Below are positions 63,722 through 64,000 of a stretch of DNA of 64,000 nucleotides, piece by piece; within the stretch, counting starts at the first letter, position 1, and every line of letters starts with the position of its first letter. A program made the position numbers and the translations under genes. Origin of the DNA: Lucifuga dentata (lineage: Eukaryota; Chordata; Actinopteri; Ophidiiformes; Bythitidae); the NCBI GenBank assembly GCA_014773175.1, contig VXCM01006063.1:1-64000 (forward strand), read 5' to 3'. The notes under the pieces are model-generated. The model did no database searches, had not been told where the DNA came from, and saw only the letters and a program-made list of their open reading frames with translations.

Positions 63722-63972
63722 GACAGATACAGAAACACACTCTCATACACACACACATGCAGGGAGGTGGGTCCTGTAGGGAAACAGTAACGGCAAAATG
63801 AAAACACAGACACATCCAAAGCACCTGTGCAGACAAGAGAGTTTAAGAGATTGCCACACCTCTGATCAGAGAACAAAACAGACAGTAGAAACCATGGGAA
63901 TCAGCAGCAAAGTCTACCAAAACAGAGCAATATTTTAATAGATGTGATGAGAATGAGAAATATACTGTATAA

Positions 63973-64000
63973 CAGGGATCCCCAACCGGTGGCCCGCGGG
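63973..64000 (+). mobile_element. hAT-like terminus cut by the window edge
   Basis: CAGGGATCCCCAACCGGTGG followed by CCCGCGGG fits the starts of vertebrate hAT elements (CAGGGGTCCCCAACC...). Only 28 bases are in the window, so the element cannot be characterised. Confidence 0.5.

Larger units (their letters stand above)
50291..64000. other. upstream intergenic region, no gene recognised
   Basis: I found no protein-coding exon of a host gene on either strand in the 13.7 kb 5' of insr. It contains a DANA-like SINE, one AGGACCATAC MITE, a decayed hAT copy with transposase remnant, a teleost-type interspersed repeat near 61.1 kb, the start of another hAT terminus at the right edge, microsatellites, a 47-N gap, and a cluster of AP-1-like sites at 60704-60747. 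Distal regulatory elements of insr could lie here, but none can be proven from one sequence. Confidence 0.6.

Overview
The window is eukaryotic nuclear DNA, most likely from a ray-finned (teleost) fish. The grounds are one vertebrate gene split by GT-AG introns, very dense (CA)n/(GT)n microsatellites, a DANA-like tRNA-derived SINE, L2/Rex1-type LINE remains with an ATAAATAAA/TTATTATT tail, and several hAT, Tc1/mariner and pogo-type DNA transposon fragments. There is no bacterial, phage or CRISPR content. Nearly every open reading frame is chance, many of them built on microsatellites.

The only host gene I can support is the 5' part of an insulin receptor gene (insr) on the minus strand. Coding exon 1 (48863-48956) encodes the signal peptide and first mature residues. 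Exon 2 (22665-23213) encodes the L1 insulin-binding domain and the start of the cysteine-rich region. The junction is phase 1 (G|TT = Val) and reproduces the register of human INSR. Intron 1 is about 25.6 kb. Intron 2 starts at 22664 and runs off the left edge; exon 3 is not in the window. Upstream of exon 1 lies a CpG-rich block (about 49600-50290) that is the probable promoter and 5' UTR, with a possible 5' UTR intron. From 50291 to 64000 I see only intergenic DNA with repeats.

The rest is repeat biology. A MITE family with AGGACCATAC termini has five copies. A non-autonomous hAT element at 18880-19431 has a 7/8 matching target duplication, and a related decayed copy near 56.2-57.1 kb carries a BED-like transposase pseudogene. 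There are also a pogo-like MITE (24218-24677), a second short MITE (35641-36147), an L2/Rex1 fragment with a broken reverse transcriptase (42775-43851), a SINE, and several hairpins.

The assembly has three N gaps and 25 or so isolated single Ns. Six of the single Ns sit between direct copies of 40-77 bp, which look like unmerged contig overlaps rather than real duplications. I found no convincing undescribed system. The most interesting items are the insr 5' architecture (Lys at human Gln34, CA/UG repeats beside both donors, possible 5' UTR intron), the MITE family, and the false-duplication pattern.
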